Below, piece by piece: positions 29,002 to 41,348 of a stretch of DNA of 47,500 nucleotides. Position 1 is the stretch's first letter. The number at the start of each line of letters is the position of its first letter. A program made the translations under genes and the position numbers. Source of the DNA: Chrysomallon squamiferum (lineage: Eukaryota; Mollusca; Gastropoda; Neomphalida; Peltospiridae); NCBI GenBank assembly GCA_012295275.1, contig CM022671.1:6891227-6938726 (forward strand), given 5' to 3'. The notes beneath the pieces are model-generated. The model ran no database searches, was not told the DNA's origin, and saw nothing but the letters and a program-made list of their open reading frames with translations.

Positions 29002-30862
29002 TTGTTTGTTTGATAAAGAAGATGAATATGACAAGAAAGTTAATGAGGACAAGGAAGGTGAAGTGATAAACTCACTAGGACACGGCTGTGTGTTACAGCG
29101 TCTTGTTGAGCTGTCGGTGTCGCTGCCAGAACAATCAGCTCCGCCATAAGCTGGCGCTGGATTGGTGCACGTTCTGCTCCTAGATCGTGATTGGCTGCCT
29201 CCAGCGCATGACGCCGAACACGTGCTCCATTCTGTCCAATCATCGTAGTCGCTCCAGCCTCCGTCAACTTAAACCGAAAAAAGAAAATGAATATCACTTT
29301 GTGTCAGGGAATTCTTAATTAAACATTTATGCTAAAATCAGTGAAAAAAAAAGAAAAAAAAAGAGTTTTTATTGAAATGTGTGTGAAATAAGTGTTTATG
29401 ATAAAACAGTCAAATAAATGTTTGTTGATTTCAGTTAAATAAATATTTTTGCGGAAGTTGGTAAAACTAATTACTGATATCAGTGAAATATGTATGTATG
29501 TATGAATGTATTTATGTATTTATTTATTTATTTATTTATTTGTTTATTAGTAGTAGTATTTAAAGTAACAGTGCCTCAAGACACGTTTTAACGTGAGGGG
29601 TCACATTTTCACCTGGGCAGTGATTTCTGTTACAAGGTCTTGTTTGCTGCCAGCTGGACTGGCCAGAACAACTTCGGCCATTACAAGATGGTGCCGGGTT
29701 GGTGCACGTGCGTGACACAGTTTGTGACTGTGTTCCTCCTCCGCACGTGACACTGCACGTGCCCCACGAGCCATATTTAGTAGCACTCCAGCCTCCGTTC
29801 ACTGAAAAAAAAAAAAAAAAAATTAAATAATAATCATAATAATAAAGCTAAAAGGCTTAAAAACAGACTGATTTCATACGGAAAATAAGTAACTTGACGT
29901 AATTATTATCGAGTCTTCTAAAAAGAAGAAGTCAAACAACAAAAACAACAACAAAAAAACAAAAAAAAAAATCCAACAACAACAAAAGAACAAAACCACA
30001 ACAACAAATAAAAAATTAGGTCACAATCGTTTTTCATTGTTAATGGTTAAAACGTTTCTTACGTTCATGAATGTTTATTTGTGGTATAAGTATAAACACG
30101 GTAACATTATTACGTCATTACATTCTTTGATTTACTTTTTTAAAATATTGTAATAATCGAAAATCTTTTTTATCTCTCTCTCTCGTTTTTATATCACTTA
30201 GTGTAGTTATTTAACTAAGTTCGTATATTACTAAGTGTATTTTTTTTTAGCTAATTCAGTATATCACTATGTTTTTATTTAACTAAGTATATTACTTAGT
30301 GTAGTTATTTAATTAGTATATTACTAAGCGTAGTTATTTAACTTACTATATCACTGTGTATTGTTATTTAACGAAGTAAGTATATTATTAAGTGTAGTTA
30401 TTTAACTAAATTAATATATCACTATGTGTTGTTATTTAACTAGGCATATTTCTTAGTTTAGTTATTTCTTAGTATATAACTAAGAGTAGTTATTTCTTAG
30501 TTAGTATATATCTGAGAGTAGTTATTTAATCGGGTTAGTTAACACACTATTAACTACATCGGTACTGTTACCTGGACAACAGTGTGTGTTACATCTTCTT
30601 GATTCTTTCGTTGTAGAGCGGGCACCACCACATAAACTACTACAGCGGACATACTTGGTTCTGGACTGCAGACCTCCCCCACAGGTAGACGAGCACGTGT
30701 CCCACCCTCCGTATGTAACACTTGGAGCTGCCCAAAATGAAATGCATTTTAATAATAAATCTCTTTTTTTTTATAAATTTTAGTAAACAAAATAACACAA
30801 CAACAACAACAACAAAAACAAGAACTATGATGATGATGATGATAATGATAATAATAATAATA

Positions 30863-30908
<46 letters not shown>

Positions 30909-32134
30909 GAAGAAGATTAAGGTGAGAAAATAATAAAAGTCTTACCTGGACAGGTACGTTGTTCATTTCTGTAGCAGGTGTACGTATACGACCTATAGGT
31001 ACAGGTAAATGTGAACTCAATGTTTATTTCATTGTACTAGTAAACGAATATTTATTAACACAACATTTGTTGTCTGTACACAATTTAAAAAAATATTTAT
31101 TAACATAACGTTTATTGTCTGTACACAGTATTAAAATATTTATTAACGTAACATTTGTTGTCTGTACATAATTTTAAAAAATATTTATTAAGCTAACGTT
31201 TATTGTCTGTACACAATATAAAACTATTCATTAAAATTAACGTTTATGGTCTGTATACAGTATAAAAATATTTATTAATGTAACATTTGTTGACTGTACA
31301 CTGTTAAAAAATATTTATTAACATAACGTTTATTGTCTATACACAGTGTAAAAATAGTTTTTAACATAACGTTTATTGTCTATACCTAGTATAAAAATAT
31401 TTACTAACAAAACATTTATTATCTGTACACAGTAATAAAAACATTTATTAACACAAAGTTTATTGTCTGTTTACAGTAATAAAAACATTTCTTGTAATAA
31501 AGTGTATTGTCTGTTTACAGTAATAAAAACATTTATTGTAATAAAGTGTACTGTCTGTTTACAGTAAAACAACCATTTATAAACATAAAATTTACTGTCT
31601 GTTTACAGTAATAAAAACATTTATTAACATAACGTTTAATGATTTGTAATTTTCTTTTCGTTTGAGTTAAATAATACGTTTCTAAATCAAACAAACGAGC
31701 GAAGACAAGACAGACAGAAATGACGAAGGAGGTTAAAGCAAGTACAGACCTGCGACATCTACTCCAGCCCCAGAATCCACATCTTGTGTTTCTGTAACCA
31801 GTGCAGGTTCTGCGTGCGCGGTACGTGTACGTGCGTGGACACCTTAACACAGAACATTTATATGTTACAGTGGTCGACACAAAACTTGACGTTACAGTAA
31901 ACTGTTACTTGTTATGTTACAATGTTTAACGTAAAAAAAAAATGAAAAAAAAAATGAAATAAATAAATAAATAAATAAATAAATAAAGAAAAAAAAGAAG
32001 AAGAAGAAGAAGAAGAAGAAGAAGAAAAAGAAGAATTAGTAGTAGTCGTAGTAGTATTCAACATCGACTTACGTGGCGACGACAGCCACAAGGACAAGAC
32101 TGAGCGACAGCAGGTACAACGTCACAGAAGCCAT
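25083..32134 (-). CDS. TSR-B: secreted TSR protein with two CBM14-like chitin-binding domains
   Basis: Predicted 487-residue secreted protein. Exons in transcript order: 32134-32073, 31842-31750, 30992-30946, 30727-30572, 29801-29613, 29267-29076, 28786-28595, 28058-27867, 25751-25566, 25237-25083; total 1,464 nt, all phases consistent. Residues 1-20 are a signal peptide ([20 protein letters not shown]). Next is the Cys/aromatic module ([22 protein letters not shown]). Five TSR-type modules follow: a 52-residue form with STCGGG, a 63-residue form, then three of 64 residues. The end holds a CBM14-like domain, a Thr run (about 8 T, then PAP) and a complete six-cysteine CBM14 domain. TSRs bind matrix or glycans and CBM14 binds chitin, so a chitin-associated matrix or mucus role is inferred. 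Confidence 0.87.
25257..25502. repeat. AAT/GAT/AAG microsatellites in last TSR-B intron
   Basis: AAT runs at 25262-25301, 25366-25386 and 25444-25470, a GAT run near 25338-25360 and an AAG run at 25470-25502. Confidence 0.92.
25762..27480. repeat. E-box minisatellite (22-23-bp units) in TSR-B intron
   Basis: Tandem units of about 22-23 bp alternate between CACACGTGTACTATCAGCCG-type and CACACGTGTACTATCACACT-type forms, with TTCTATCAG variants. Nearly every unit carries the palindrome ACACGTGT, which contains the CACGTG E-box. The array starts about 11 bp beyond the acceptor of exon 25566-25751. It is regular to about 26865 and then becomes ragged with many small indels to about 27480. All three plus frames are open across the regular part, but this is repeat translation antisense to the gene and not protein. 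Confidence 0.95.
28059..28490. repeat. Minisatellite of about 50-60 bp containing copies of a TSR-B splice acceptor
   Basis: About eight units contain ATCAACTACGTCAACAACA and ATGTTTATTTATTTACATC. The first unit includes the real acceptor of exon 27867-28058 (on the minus strand GACGTAG|TTGACGG). Later units repeat GACGTAGTTGATG, so decoy acceptors line the intron. Confidence 0.88.
28866..29003. repeat. (ATTT)n and poly-T in TSR-B intron
   Basis: ATTT runs on both sides of a poly-T stretch, between exons 28595-28786 and 29076-29267. Confidence 0.9.
29516..29543. repeat. (ATTT)n in TSR-B intron
   Basis: About seven ATTT units between exons 29076-29267 and 29613-29801. Confidence 0.85.
30196..30545. 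repeat. Degenerate minisatellite of about 30-35 bp in TSR-B intron
   Basis: Around ten imperfect units built on AGTGTAGTTATTTAACTAAG plus a TATATTACTA-type segment. It ends just before the donor of exon 30572-30727. Confidence 0.75.
30772..30912. repeat. CAA/GAT/AAT/AAG microsatellites in TSR-B intron
   Basis: Compound trinucleotide runs between exons 30572-30727 and 30946-30992. TSR-C has the same kind of compound run in the homologous intron (44365-44513). Confidence 0.9.
30946..32134 (-). CDS. TSR-B N-terminal exons: signal peptide, Cys/aromatic module, 47-nt exon
   Basis: Exon 1 (32073-32134) codes the signal peptide from the ATG at 32134. Exon 2 (31750-31842) codes the C-P-R-T-Y-T-Y and CGFWGWSRC module. 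Exon 3 (30946-30992) is 47 nt ([15 protein letters not shown]). Lengths 62, 93 and 47 and phases 2-2-1 are identical in TSR-C. The exon 2 donor is GTCTGT, weak but phase-consistent. Confidence 0.88.
31030..31640. repeat. Minisatellite of about 42-44 bp in TSR-B intron 2, shared with TSR-C
   Basis: About fourteen units built on TATTTATTAACATAACGTTT and ATTGTCTGTACACAGTA. TSR-C intron 2 holds about four units of the same sequence, so the founder repeat predates the gene duplication. Confidence 0.88.
31960..32034. repeat. (AAAT)n and (AAG)n in TSR-B intron 1
   Basis: An AAAT run of about seven units, then an AAG run, a short distance from the exon 1 donor. Confidence 0.9.
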
Positions 32135-32175
32135 GTTCACCTACAGATATGAGTTTCCTCTCTCTCTGTCCACCT

Positions 32176-32240
32176 GTTTAATACTGCACCGAGAAATCAA
32201 AGTAAACAGAAGTAATCCAGGATTAGGCAATGAAAAAGGA
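32176..32240 (-). promoter_or_regulatory. TSR-B proximal promoter/5' UTR block with palindromic TAATCCAGGATTA
   Basis: Block conserved with TSR-C: GCACCGAGAAAT, AAAGT, AACA and TAATCCAGGATTAGGCAAT. TAATCCAGGATTA (32213-32225) is an inverted pair of TAATCC sites, the core recognised by K50 homeodomains such as Otx and Pitx, spaced by one base. It lies about 80 bp upstream of the ATG. No clear TATA box is shared. Confidence 0.55.
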
Positions 32241-33044
32241 GTGTCCAGTTGACGGCTGAAAGTGAGGGAAGAATGCAGACAAGTCAAAGGGGGATCTGTC
32301 TGAAGTGGATTGGGAAATACCGAGGGTGAAGGGGACTGATTGGTATCAGGCGCGGATTCAAGGTGGGGGATTTGCTTTCTAATTTACTACTTTCTGGTCA
32401 GAATCTAGAGACGTGTTTATTAAGATCATAAACAACATCACACTTTCTCAACACAAACATCGCATTTTTTTATCATCAGTTCTTTCTTATTGTCTACTTC
32501 GACCATAGGTTGATCGGCGGTATTTCCCTAACTATAAGGCCTCAACAACAATTTTTAGCATTCATGTCTCAATATTAGCATCGGTGAATCTGAAAACCAA
32601 CAAATTAACTAAACGTGGCCTTGTGAGATTCTGTTTACACATGACGTAAAAATAAATCAGTCTTCAAGCAATACTGAATAAATAACAAGACGGAGATGAG
32701 AACTTTGAAGTATTTGCATAATGAAATTCAGAGTTTCGTACTACGTAGATCTCACATTAATCTGCTGCATAAATGTGTACAGAAGAGGTAATATTTCTTG
32801 GAATACAGACAAATAGCCTCACGTGAACGCACTTTGTGATTTCAATAAGTTTTTGTGTAAACAGACCTTGTACTTTCTGTACAAATAAATAAATAAATAC
32901 ACAGACAAATATCCAGAGATATTTTAGCCTTTAATTTGCACGTATAAACTTGCTTTCTCGTAAATTTGAATTCAGCAAACGTTAAGAGCGATAAAATTTC
33001 AATATTCATGCAAACTGAGAAAATCATTTTCAGTATAAACGTTT

Positions 33045-33215
33045 CTACATATAATAAATGTTTTTCACCTATCCAGTTTTTTATATATTTAACACGTAAT
33101 AAATATTTCTTACCTATCCAGTTTTTCTACATATTTCTCACCTATCCAACATATTTAGTAACAAATATTTTTCGTATCCACTTTTCTACATTTCGTAAAA
33201 ATATTTCCATTCTTC
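33045..33215. repeat. Upstream minisatellite of about 45 bp, shared by TSR-B and TSR-C 5' flanks
   Basis: Three to four units built on TTTCACCTATCCAGTTTT and TATTTAACACGTAATAAATA. The same repeat lies upstream of TSR-C at 45635-45850. Confidence 0.82.
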
Positions 33216-33240
33216 TAAACATTTAACACTTAATTATTTT

Positions 33241-33545
33241 GTTGTTGTTATTGTTGTTGTTTTTGTTGTTTTGTTGTTGTTGTTGTTACGGTTGTTTTTG
33301 TTATTTTTATTATTATTGCTGTTTTTGTTACTGTTATTGTTGACATTATTGCTTTTGTTATTATTATTGCTGTTAATGTTGTTATTATTGTTTTTGTTCT
33401 TATTATTGTTGTTGTTGTTGTTGATGTTGTTATTATTGTTTTTGTTACTATTATTATTATTGCTGTTGATGTTATTATTGTTTTTGTTACTATTATTATG
33501 GTTGTTGTTGTTGTTGTTGTTGCTGTTGTCGTTGTTGTTGTTATG
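33241..33545. repeat. TTG/TTA simple-sequence region
   Basis: Imperfect TTG and TTA trinucleotides for about 300 bp. Long poly-Leu or poly-Thr reading frames on either strand are by-products. Confidence 0.92.
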
Positions 33546-34344
33546 ACAGTCACTGAGACGTTTCTCGTTTCAGCCTGCACTCAACAATTTGTGTGCCACG
33601 GGTCACGAGTTACTCTGTAGTGTCGTTGTTGTTACTGTTGTCGTTGTTGCTAATGTTGTAGTTGACGGCTGTATTGTCCTTCGTCTTCCTGGTCTTATTA
33701 ATGGTCTTCCCGGCGTTGTAGTTACAGTTGCTATAAACAACCGAATTAACCGATTAAAATATTTACTGAAAACCTGTATTTTTGTTTTTGTTGTTGCCTC
33801 TGCTGCTGTTGTTGTTGTGGTTAGTGTTTTAGGAAGCTTGACATTTTCCTCTTCGAACCTAAACCCAAATATTTAGGTGTTTTTTTCTTAAAACTAAAAT
33901 AGATTAATTTTATTGCGTAGGAGTAATTCAATGTGTGATTGCAGTGTGCTGAATCGGTCTTATTGTCAGTTCATTCGTTGTTACCTTTCTCCTCTAACGA
34001 CACGAACTTTGGTTTATGAATATTTGAAAGGACATTAAAACTATACAAGACAGAAAGCAATCTTATTTATTAAACGTCTTGTACACATTTAAATGGAAAT
34101 TACTCAGTTAAAAGTTCACGACACGTTTAACAAAGTCGTCTACTTCCAGGCTACTTCAGAAGTCCTGAAATTTAAAGGAGAAAAAAGGAAAAATTAAATA
34201 TTTCAAAATTGAAGAAGAAGAAGAAGAAATAGAAGGAAACTATTAAGAAGACAATATTGTCAAATATGTTTTGTATGTGTGTGAGAGGAGCTAAGCAGCC
34301 GTCTCTTGTTATAATCAGTTCTAATATTACACTCCATGAGTTGG

Positions 34345-34680
34345 TATTTGTGGTTTTGTACGTGCAATCTGTGGTTTTGTACGTGCAATCTGTGGTTTTG
34401 TACGTGCAATCTGTGGTTTTGTACGTGCAATCTGTGGTTTGTACGTGCAATCTGTGGTTTTGTACGTGCAATCTGTGGTTTTGTACGTGAAATCTGGTGT
34501 TTGTACGTGAAATCCGGTGTTTGTACGTGCAATATGTGGTTTTGTACGTGCAATCTATGGTTTTGTACGTGAAATCTGGTGTTTGTACGTGCAATATGTG
34601 GTTTTGTACGTGCAATCTATGGTTTGTACGTGGAATCATTGGTTTGTACATGGCGTGTATTGGTTTGTACGTGAAGTCTC
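34345..34680. repeat. 21-bp minisatellite downstream of TSR-C
   Basis: About fifteen units of 20-21 bp on TTGTACGTGCAATCTGTGGT, with GTGAAATC variants toward the right. Each unit holds TACGTG, and most of the earlier ones TGTGGT. Open frames on both strands are repeat translation. Confidence 0.93.
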
Positions 34681-34786
34681 TCATATTCCTCTCATTGTAA
34701 AAAAAAAAAAAAAAAAATCATTCAATGTTTTTGAAAAGAGTGTTACCTGTTTATACAGTTCACAAAATCTCCTCGTGTTTTTTGCA

Positions 34787-34922
34787 TCATCATGGACACA
34801 ACGTCAACAACGACTTTTGGTGCCGGCAGAACAGACTTGAGGGACAAACCGTTAACACAACGGTAGAAACGATTCGATCATCAGGATCTGCAAAAATGTG
34901 CCAGCGTTGTTAGCACAGGGAT
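34787..34922 (-). pseudogene. Decayed third copy of the TSR-C terminal CBM14 exon
   Basis: Clearly homologous to 35285-35463 and 36005-36201 (ATCCCTGTGCTAACAACGC, TACCGTTGTGTTAACGG) but with several small deletions that break the frame. The acceptor side (GATCTGTGAAG on the plus strand) is only partly kept. The left flank has diverged. Confidence 0.8.
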
Positions 34923-35029
34923 CTGTGAAGCAATAAACATGAAGTGAAGTCACAGGTGTTCCGTACATAGCATCTATGGTTTAGCAACAACCTTTTACAT
35001 TGGAATTATTATTATTTGTTATTGTTGTT

Positions 35030-35108
35030 GTTATTATTATTATTATACGTGAAATTATTATTATTTTTGTTATTATTATGTTATTGTATTATTATTATTA
35101 TTATGATG

Positions 35109-35158
<50 letters not shown>

Positions 35159-35160
35159 GT
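35030..35160. repeat. (ATT)n microsatellite
   Basis: ATT runs with GTT, GAT and ACG interruptions in the duplicated terminal-exon unit. Confidence 0.93.
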
Positions 35161-35284
35161 TATCACTCTAAAAAAAAAATTGTTCAAATGTCAGTTTTCA
35201 ATTTTTTAACGAAACAAGAACAGATAGTTAAATAGTGTGGAACAAAACACCAGAATGTTCACACGAGGTAGTAGATTCAGCAAG

Positions 35285-35463
35285 TCAACACCCACCCGAT
35301 CCTGTTGCATCATCATCATCATGGACACACGTCAACAACGACTGTGACCACTTGGTGCCGGGAGAACAGACTTGAGGGATAGCACGACCGTTAACACAAC
35401 GGTAGAAACGATGTCGATCATCAGGATCTGGCAAAAATGTGCCAGCGTTGTTAGCACAGGGAT
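35285..35463 (-). CDS. Second, intact copy of the TSR-C terminal CBM14 exon (alternative last exon or duplicate)
   Basis: Codes the same CBM14-like domain as 36005-36201 (C-x19-C-x9-C-x12-[19 protein letters not shown]) with the same acceptor, phase and stop, but a shorter Asp run (four rather than about nine acidic/Gly residues). It lies downstream of a complete terminal exon, so it would be reached only by skipping that one. It may be an unused duplicate. Confidence 0.6.
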
Positions 35464-35551
35464 CTGTGAAGACACATAAACATGAAGTGAAGTCACAGGT
35501 GTTCCGTACATAGCATCTATGGGTGAACTTAGCAACAACCTTTTTACATTA

Positions 35552-35856
<305 letters not shown>

Positions 35857-36004
35857 TTATCACTCTAATTACAAATATACTTATTCTCTATTGTTCAGTT
35901 TATGTCAGTTTTTACAATAATTTTGTTAACGAAACAAGAACAGATAGTTAAATAGTGTGGAACAAAACACCAGACTGTACAAACGAGGTAGTAGATTCAG
36001 CAAG

Positions 36005-36201
36005 TCAACACCCACCCGATCCTGTTGCATCATCATCATCATCATCATCACCATCATCATGGACACACGTCAACAACGACTGTGACCACTTGGTGCCGGG
36101 AGAACAGACTTGAGGGATAGCACGACCGTTAACACAACGGTAGAAACGATGTCGATCATCAGGATCTGGCAAAAACGTGCCAGCGTTGTTAGCACAGGGA
36201 T
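36005..36201 (-). CDS. TSR-C terminal exon: CBM14-like domain plus poly-Asp tail
   Basis: C-x19-C-x9-C-x12-C with HRFYRCVNG and KWSQSLLTC, then [18 protein letters not shown] and TGA. The Asp run is coded by a GAT repeat that differs in length between the two intact exon copies. Acidic tails are common in biomineral-associated proteins, but that role is only a suggestion here. Confidence 0.85.
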
Positions 36202-38155
36202 CTGTGAAGACACATAAACATGAAGTGAAGTCACAGGTGTTCCGTACATAGCATCTATGGGTGAACTTAAATAAACGTTTATGTTGAAAGGACAATAAAA
36301 AAAACCCAGCATTATGTTGCAGTGAGTAAAGTTAATGGTAATCTGATGAAATGAGTGCAACAGTTACAAAGATATTTGTTGAGGTTGAAATCAGAAAACA
36401 ATATAAAATGTTATTTTGAAATTAGTAAATAAATGTTTAGTTTCAAATCACAAGAAAAGAAATATATATATATTCTTATTTTGAAATGAGTAGATCAATG
36501 TTTTGATTGAAATTGCTTAAATGTTTATTGTTGAAATCAGTAATATAAATGTTTTCTAAAATCAGATAAATAAATATTTGTGTAGAAGTTGATTTAAAAA
36601 CAATATTGTTGGTAACAGTGAAATAAATCTGAATTATTTTTGTAACGAAATGTTAATATATTTTCTTATAAAAGCTTATACGTATTAAATAACAAAAAAG
36701 CATTTGTGAAGAAATCCACTGTATCGACTTTAATAACAAAACATTTCTTCTTATCTTCTTTCTTCACACTGGGAATAAAACTTTGTAACAACATTTCAAC
36801 ACATTTGTACATCAGATGTCACACGCCTTAGTACATTGATGATAAAAATAATAACAGTAAAATGTTCAGAGTCAAAAATAGTCTTACTTGGACAAGGGTC
36901 TTCGTTACATTTTCTCTCCTTCTTGTCTGTTGAGTCTCCTTCACAGTTGGCTCCTCCATAAGCAGGAGCTGGATTAGTACAAGTTCTAGTCCGAGACTTC
37001 GTCCTAGATCCGCCTCCACACGTGACAGAACACGTGGACCAGACTGACCAACCACCGAATTTGGACCATCCACCATTAACTGAAACAAGAAATAAATGAT
37101 TTTATTTGTAATAATTAAAAAAAAAAAAAAAAAAAAAAAAACGCAGAAGAACAGCTTCCATTAATGTAAGTTTTTCTGCTTTTAAGAGAAATTTCTTTTC
37201 TTTATTGAATAAAAATGATAAAAACAAAAACAAGGAGATCAGAAATAATTTGACGAAGTTGATTATAAAGATGACGATAGTGATGATAATACTAATGTTG
37301 ACGATGTGATGATAAATACGAGGACTAACATGATAATGCCGATGACAACAATCATATAATGACTGTTGACATCACTGAAATAAACAATTATATATATATA
37401 TATATTTCAATGGGTAAAGCTAATGTTAATGTTGAAATTAGTAAAATGTAATCTCAGTCCTACTATTACTAAAATATATGTTTAAGCTGAAATCAGAAAT
37501 AAATAAATAAATAAATAAATAAATGATTATTTTGATCAGTAGATCAATGTTTATGTTGAAATCAGTAATATAAATGTTTGCTAAAACCAATTAAGTAAAT
37601 ATCTGTGTAGAAGTTGATTCAAAAACAATATTGTTGGTATCAGTGAAATAAATCTGAATTATTTTTGTAAGGAAATATTAACATATTTTATTATAAAAGA
37701 TTATACGTATTAAATAACAAAACAAAAAAACATTTGTGAAGAAATCCACAGTATTAGCTAAGGTTATCGACTTTAATAACAAAACATTTCTTCTTATCTT
37801 TTTTGTTCACAGTGGGAATGAAACTTTATAACAACATTTCAACACATTTGTACATCAGATGTCACACGCCTTAGTACATTGATGATAAAAATAATAACAG
37901 TAAAATGTTCAGAGACAAAAATAGTCTTACTTGGACAAGGGTCTTCGTTACATTTTCCCTCCTTCTTGTCTGTTGAGTCTCCTTCACAGTTGGCTCCTCC
38001 ATAAGCAGGAGCTGGATTAGTACAAGTTCTAGTCCGAGACTTCGTCCTAGATCCGCCTCCACACGTGACAGAACACGTGGACCAGTCTGACCAACCACCG
38101 AATTTGGACCATCCACTATTAACTGAAACAAGAAATAAATGATTTTATTTGTAAT

Positions 38156-38191
<36 letters not shown>

Positions 38192-38546
38192 GCAGAAGAA
38201 CAGCTTCCATTAATGTAAGTTTTTCTGCTTTTAAGAGAAATTTCTTTTCTTTATTGAATAAAAATGATAAAAACAAAAACAAGGAGATCAGAAATAATTT
38301 GACGAAGTTGATTATAAAGATGACGATAGTGATGATAATACTAATGTTGACGATGTGATGATAAAGATGATGACTAACATAGTAATGCCGATGACAACAA
38401 TCATATAATGATTGTTGACATCACTGAAATAAACAATTATATATATATATATTTCAATGGGTAAAGCTAATGTTAATGTTGAAATTAGTAAAATGTAATC
38501 TCAGTCCTACTATTACTAAAATATATGTTTAAGCTGAAATCAGAAA

Positions 38547-38581
<35 letters not shown>

Positions 38582-39597
38582 ATGATTATTTTGATCAGTA
38601 GATCAATGTTTATGTTGAAATCAGTAATATAAATGTTTGCTAAAACCAGTTAAGTAAATATCTGTGTAGAAGTTGATTCAAAAACAATATTGTTGGTATC
38701 AGTGAAATAAACCTGAATTATTTTTGTAAGGAAATATTAACATATTTTATTATAAAAGATTATACGTATTAAATAACAAAACAAAAAAACATTTGTGAAG
38801 AAATCCACAGTATTAGCTAAGGTTATCGACTTTAATAACAAAACATTTCTTCTTATCTTTTTTGTTCACAGTGGGAATGAAACTTTATAACAACATTTCA
38901 ACACATTTGTACATCAGATGTCACACGCCTTAGTACATTGATGATAAAAATAATAACAGTAAAATGTTCAGAGACAAAAATAGTCTTACTTGGACAAGGG
39001 TCTTCGTTACATTTTCCCTCCTTCTTGTCTGTTGAGTCTCCTTCACAGTTGGCTCCTCCATAAGCAGGAGCTGGATTAGTACAAGTTCTAGTCCGAGACT
39101 TCGTCCTAGATCCGCCTCCACACGTGACAGAACACGTGGACCAGTCTGACCAACCACCGAATTTGGACCATCCACTATTAACTGAAACAAGAAATAAATG
39201 ATTTTATTTGTAATAATTTAAAAAAAAAAAAAAAAAAAACGCAGAAGAACAGCTTCCATTAATGTAAGTTTTTCTGCTTTTAAGAGAAATTTCTTTTCTT
39301 TATTGAATAAAAATGATAAAAACAAAAACAAGGAGATCAGAAATAATTTGACGAAGTTGATTATAAAGATGACGATAGTGATGATAATACTAATGTTGAC
39401 GATGTGATGATAAAGATGATGACTAACATGATAATGCCGATGACAACAATCATATAATGACTGTTGACATCACTGAAATAAACAATTATATATATATATA
39501 TATTTCAATGGGTAAAGCTAATGTTAATGTTGAAATTAGTAAAATGTAATCTCAGTCCTACTATTACTAAAATATATGTTTAAGCTGAAATCAGAAA

Positions 39598-39628
<31 letters not shown>

Positions 39629-40648
39629 ATGATTATTTTGATCAGTAGATCAATGTTTATGTTGAAATCAGTAATATAAATGTTTGCTAAAACCAATTAA
39701 GTAAATATCTGTGTAGAAGTTGATTCAAAAACAATATTGTTGGTATCAGTGAAATAAATCTGAATTATTTTTGTAAGGAAATATTAACATATTTTATTAT
39801 AAAAGATTATACGTATTAAATAACAAAACAAAAAAACATTTGTGAAGAAATCCACAGTATTAGCTAAGGTTATCGACTTTAATAACAAAACATTTCTTCT
39901 TATCTTTTTTGTTCACAGTGGGAATGAAACTTTATAACAACATTTCAACACATTTGTACATCAGATGTCACACGCCTTAGTACATTGATGATAAAAATAA
40001 TAACAGTAAAATGTTCAGAGACAAAAATAGTCTTACTTGGACAAGGGTCTTCGTTACATTTTCCCTCCTTCTTGTCTGTTGAGTCTCCTTCACAGTTGGC
40101 TCCTCCATAAGCAGGAGCTGGATTAGTACAAGTTCTAGTCCGAGACTTCGTCCTAGATCCGCCTCCACACGTGACAGAACACGTGGACCAGTCTGACCAA
40201 CCACCGAATTTGGACCATCCACTATTAACTGAAACAAGAAATAAATGATTTTATTTGTAATAATTAAAAAAAAAAAAAAAAAAAAAAAAACGCAGAAGAA
40301 CAGCTTCCATTAATGTAAGTTTTTCTGCTTTTAAGAGAAATTTCTTTTCTTTATTGAATAAAAATGATAAAAACAAAAACAAGGAGATCAGAAATAATTT
40401 GACGAAGTTGATTATAAAGATGACGATAGTGATGATAATACTAATGTTGACGATGTGATGATAAAGATGATGACTAACATGATAATGCCGATGACAACAA
40501 TCATATAATGACTGTTGACATCACTGAAATAAACAATTATATATATATATATATTTCAATGGGTAAAGCTAATGTTAATGTTGAAATTAGTAAAATGTAA
40601 TCTCAGTCCTACTATTACTAAAATATATGTTTAAGCTGAAATCAGAAA

Positions 40649-40679
<31 letters not shown>

Positions 40680-41312
40680 ATGATTATTTTGATCAGTAGA
40701 TCAATGTTTATGTTGAAATCAGTAATATAAATGTTTGCTAAAACCAATTAAGTAAATATCTGTATAGAAGTTGATTCAAAAACAATATTGTTGGTATCAG
40801 TGAAATAAATCTGAATTATTTTTGTAAGGAAATATTAACATATTTTATTATAAAAGATTATACGTATTAAATAACAAAACAAAAAAACATTTGTGAAGAA
40901 ATCCACAGTATTAGCTAAGGTTATCGACTTTAATAACAAAACATTTCTTCTTATCTTTTTTGTTCACAGTGGGAATGAAACTTTATAACAACATTTCAAC
41001 ACATTTGTACATCAGATGTCACACGCCTTAGTACATTGATGATAAAAATAATAACAGTAAAATGTTCAGAGACAAAAATAGTCTTACTTGGACAAGGGTC
41101 TTCGTTACATTTTCCCTCCTTCTTGTCTGTTGAGTCTCCCCTTCACAGTTGGCTCCTCCATAAGCAGGAGCTGGATTAGTACAAGTTCTAGTCCGAGACT
41201 TCGTCCTAGATCCGCCTCCACACGTGACAGAACACGTGGACCAGTCTGACCAACCACCGAATTTGGACCATCCACTATTAACTGAAACAAGAAATAAATG
41301 ATTTTATTTGTA

Positions 41313-41348
<36 letters not shown>

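Larger units (their letters stand above)
32241..34344. other. Intergenic region upstream of TSR-B
   Basis: No gene seen. The region contains a minisatellite at 33045-33215, a TTG/TTA simple-sequence region at 33241-33545, and a Thr-codon-rich minus-strand stretch near 33615-33735 that is probably extended simple sequence. Confidence 0.5.

Noticed and set aside
33248-33876. Thr- or Leu/Val-rich ORFs, considered as a mucin-like Thr linker exon
   Set aside because: They follow TTG/TTA simple sequence with no acceptor/donor pair tying them to TSR-B or TSR-C.
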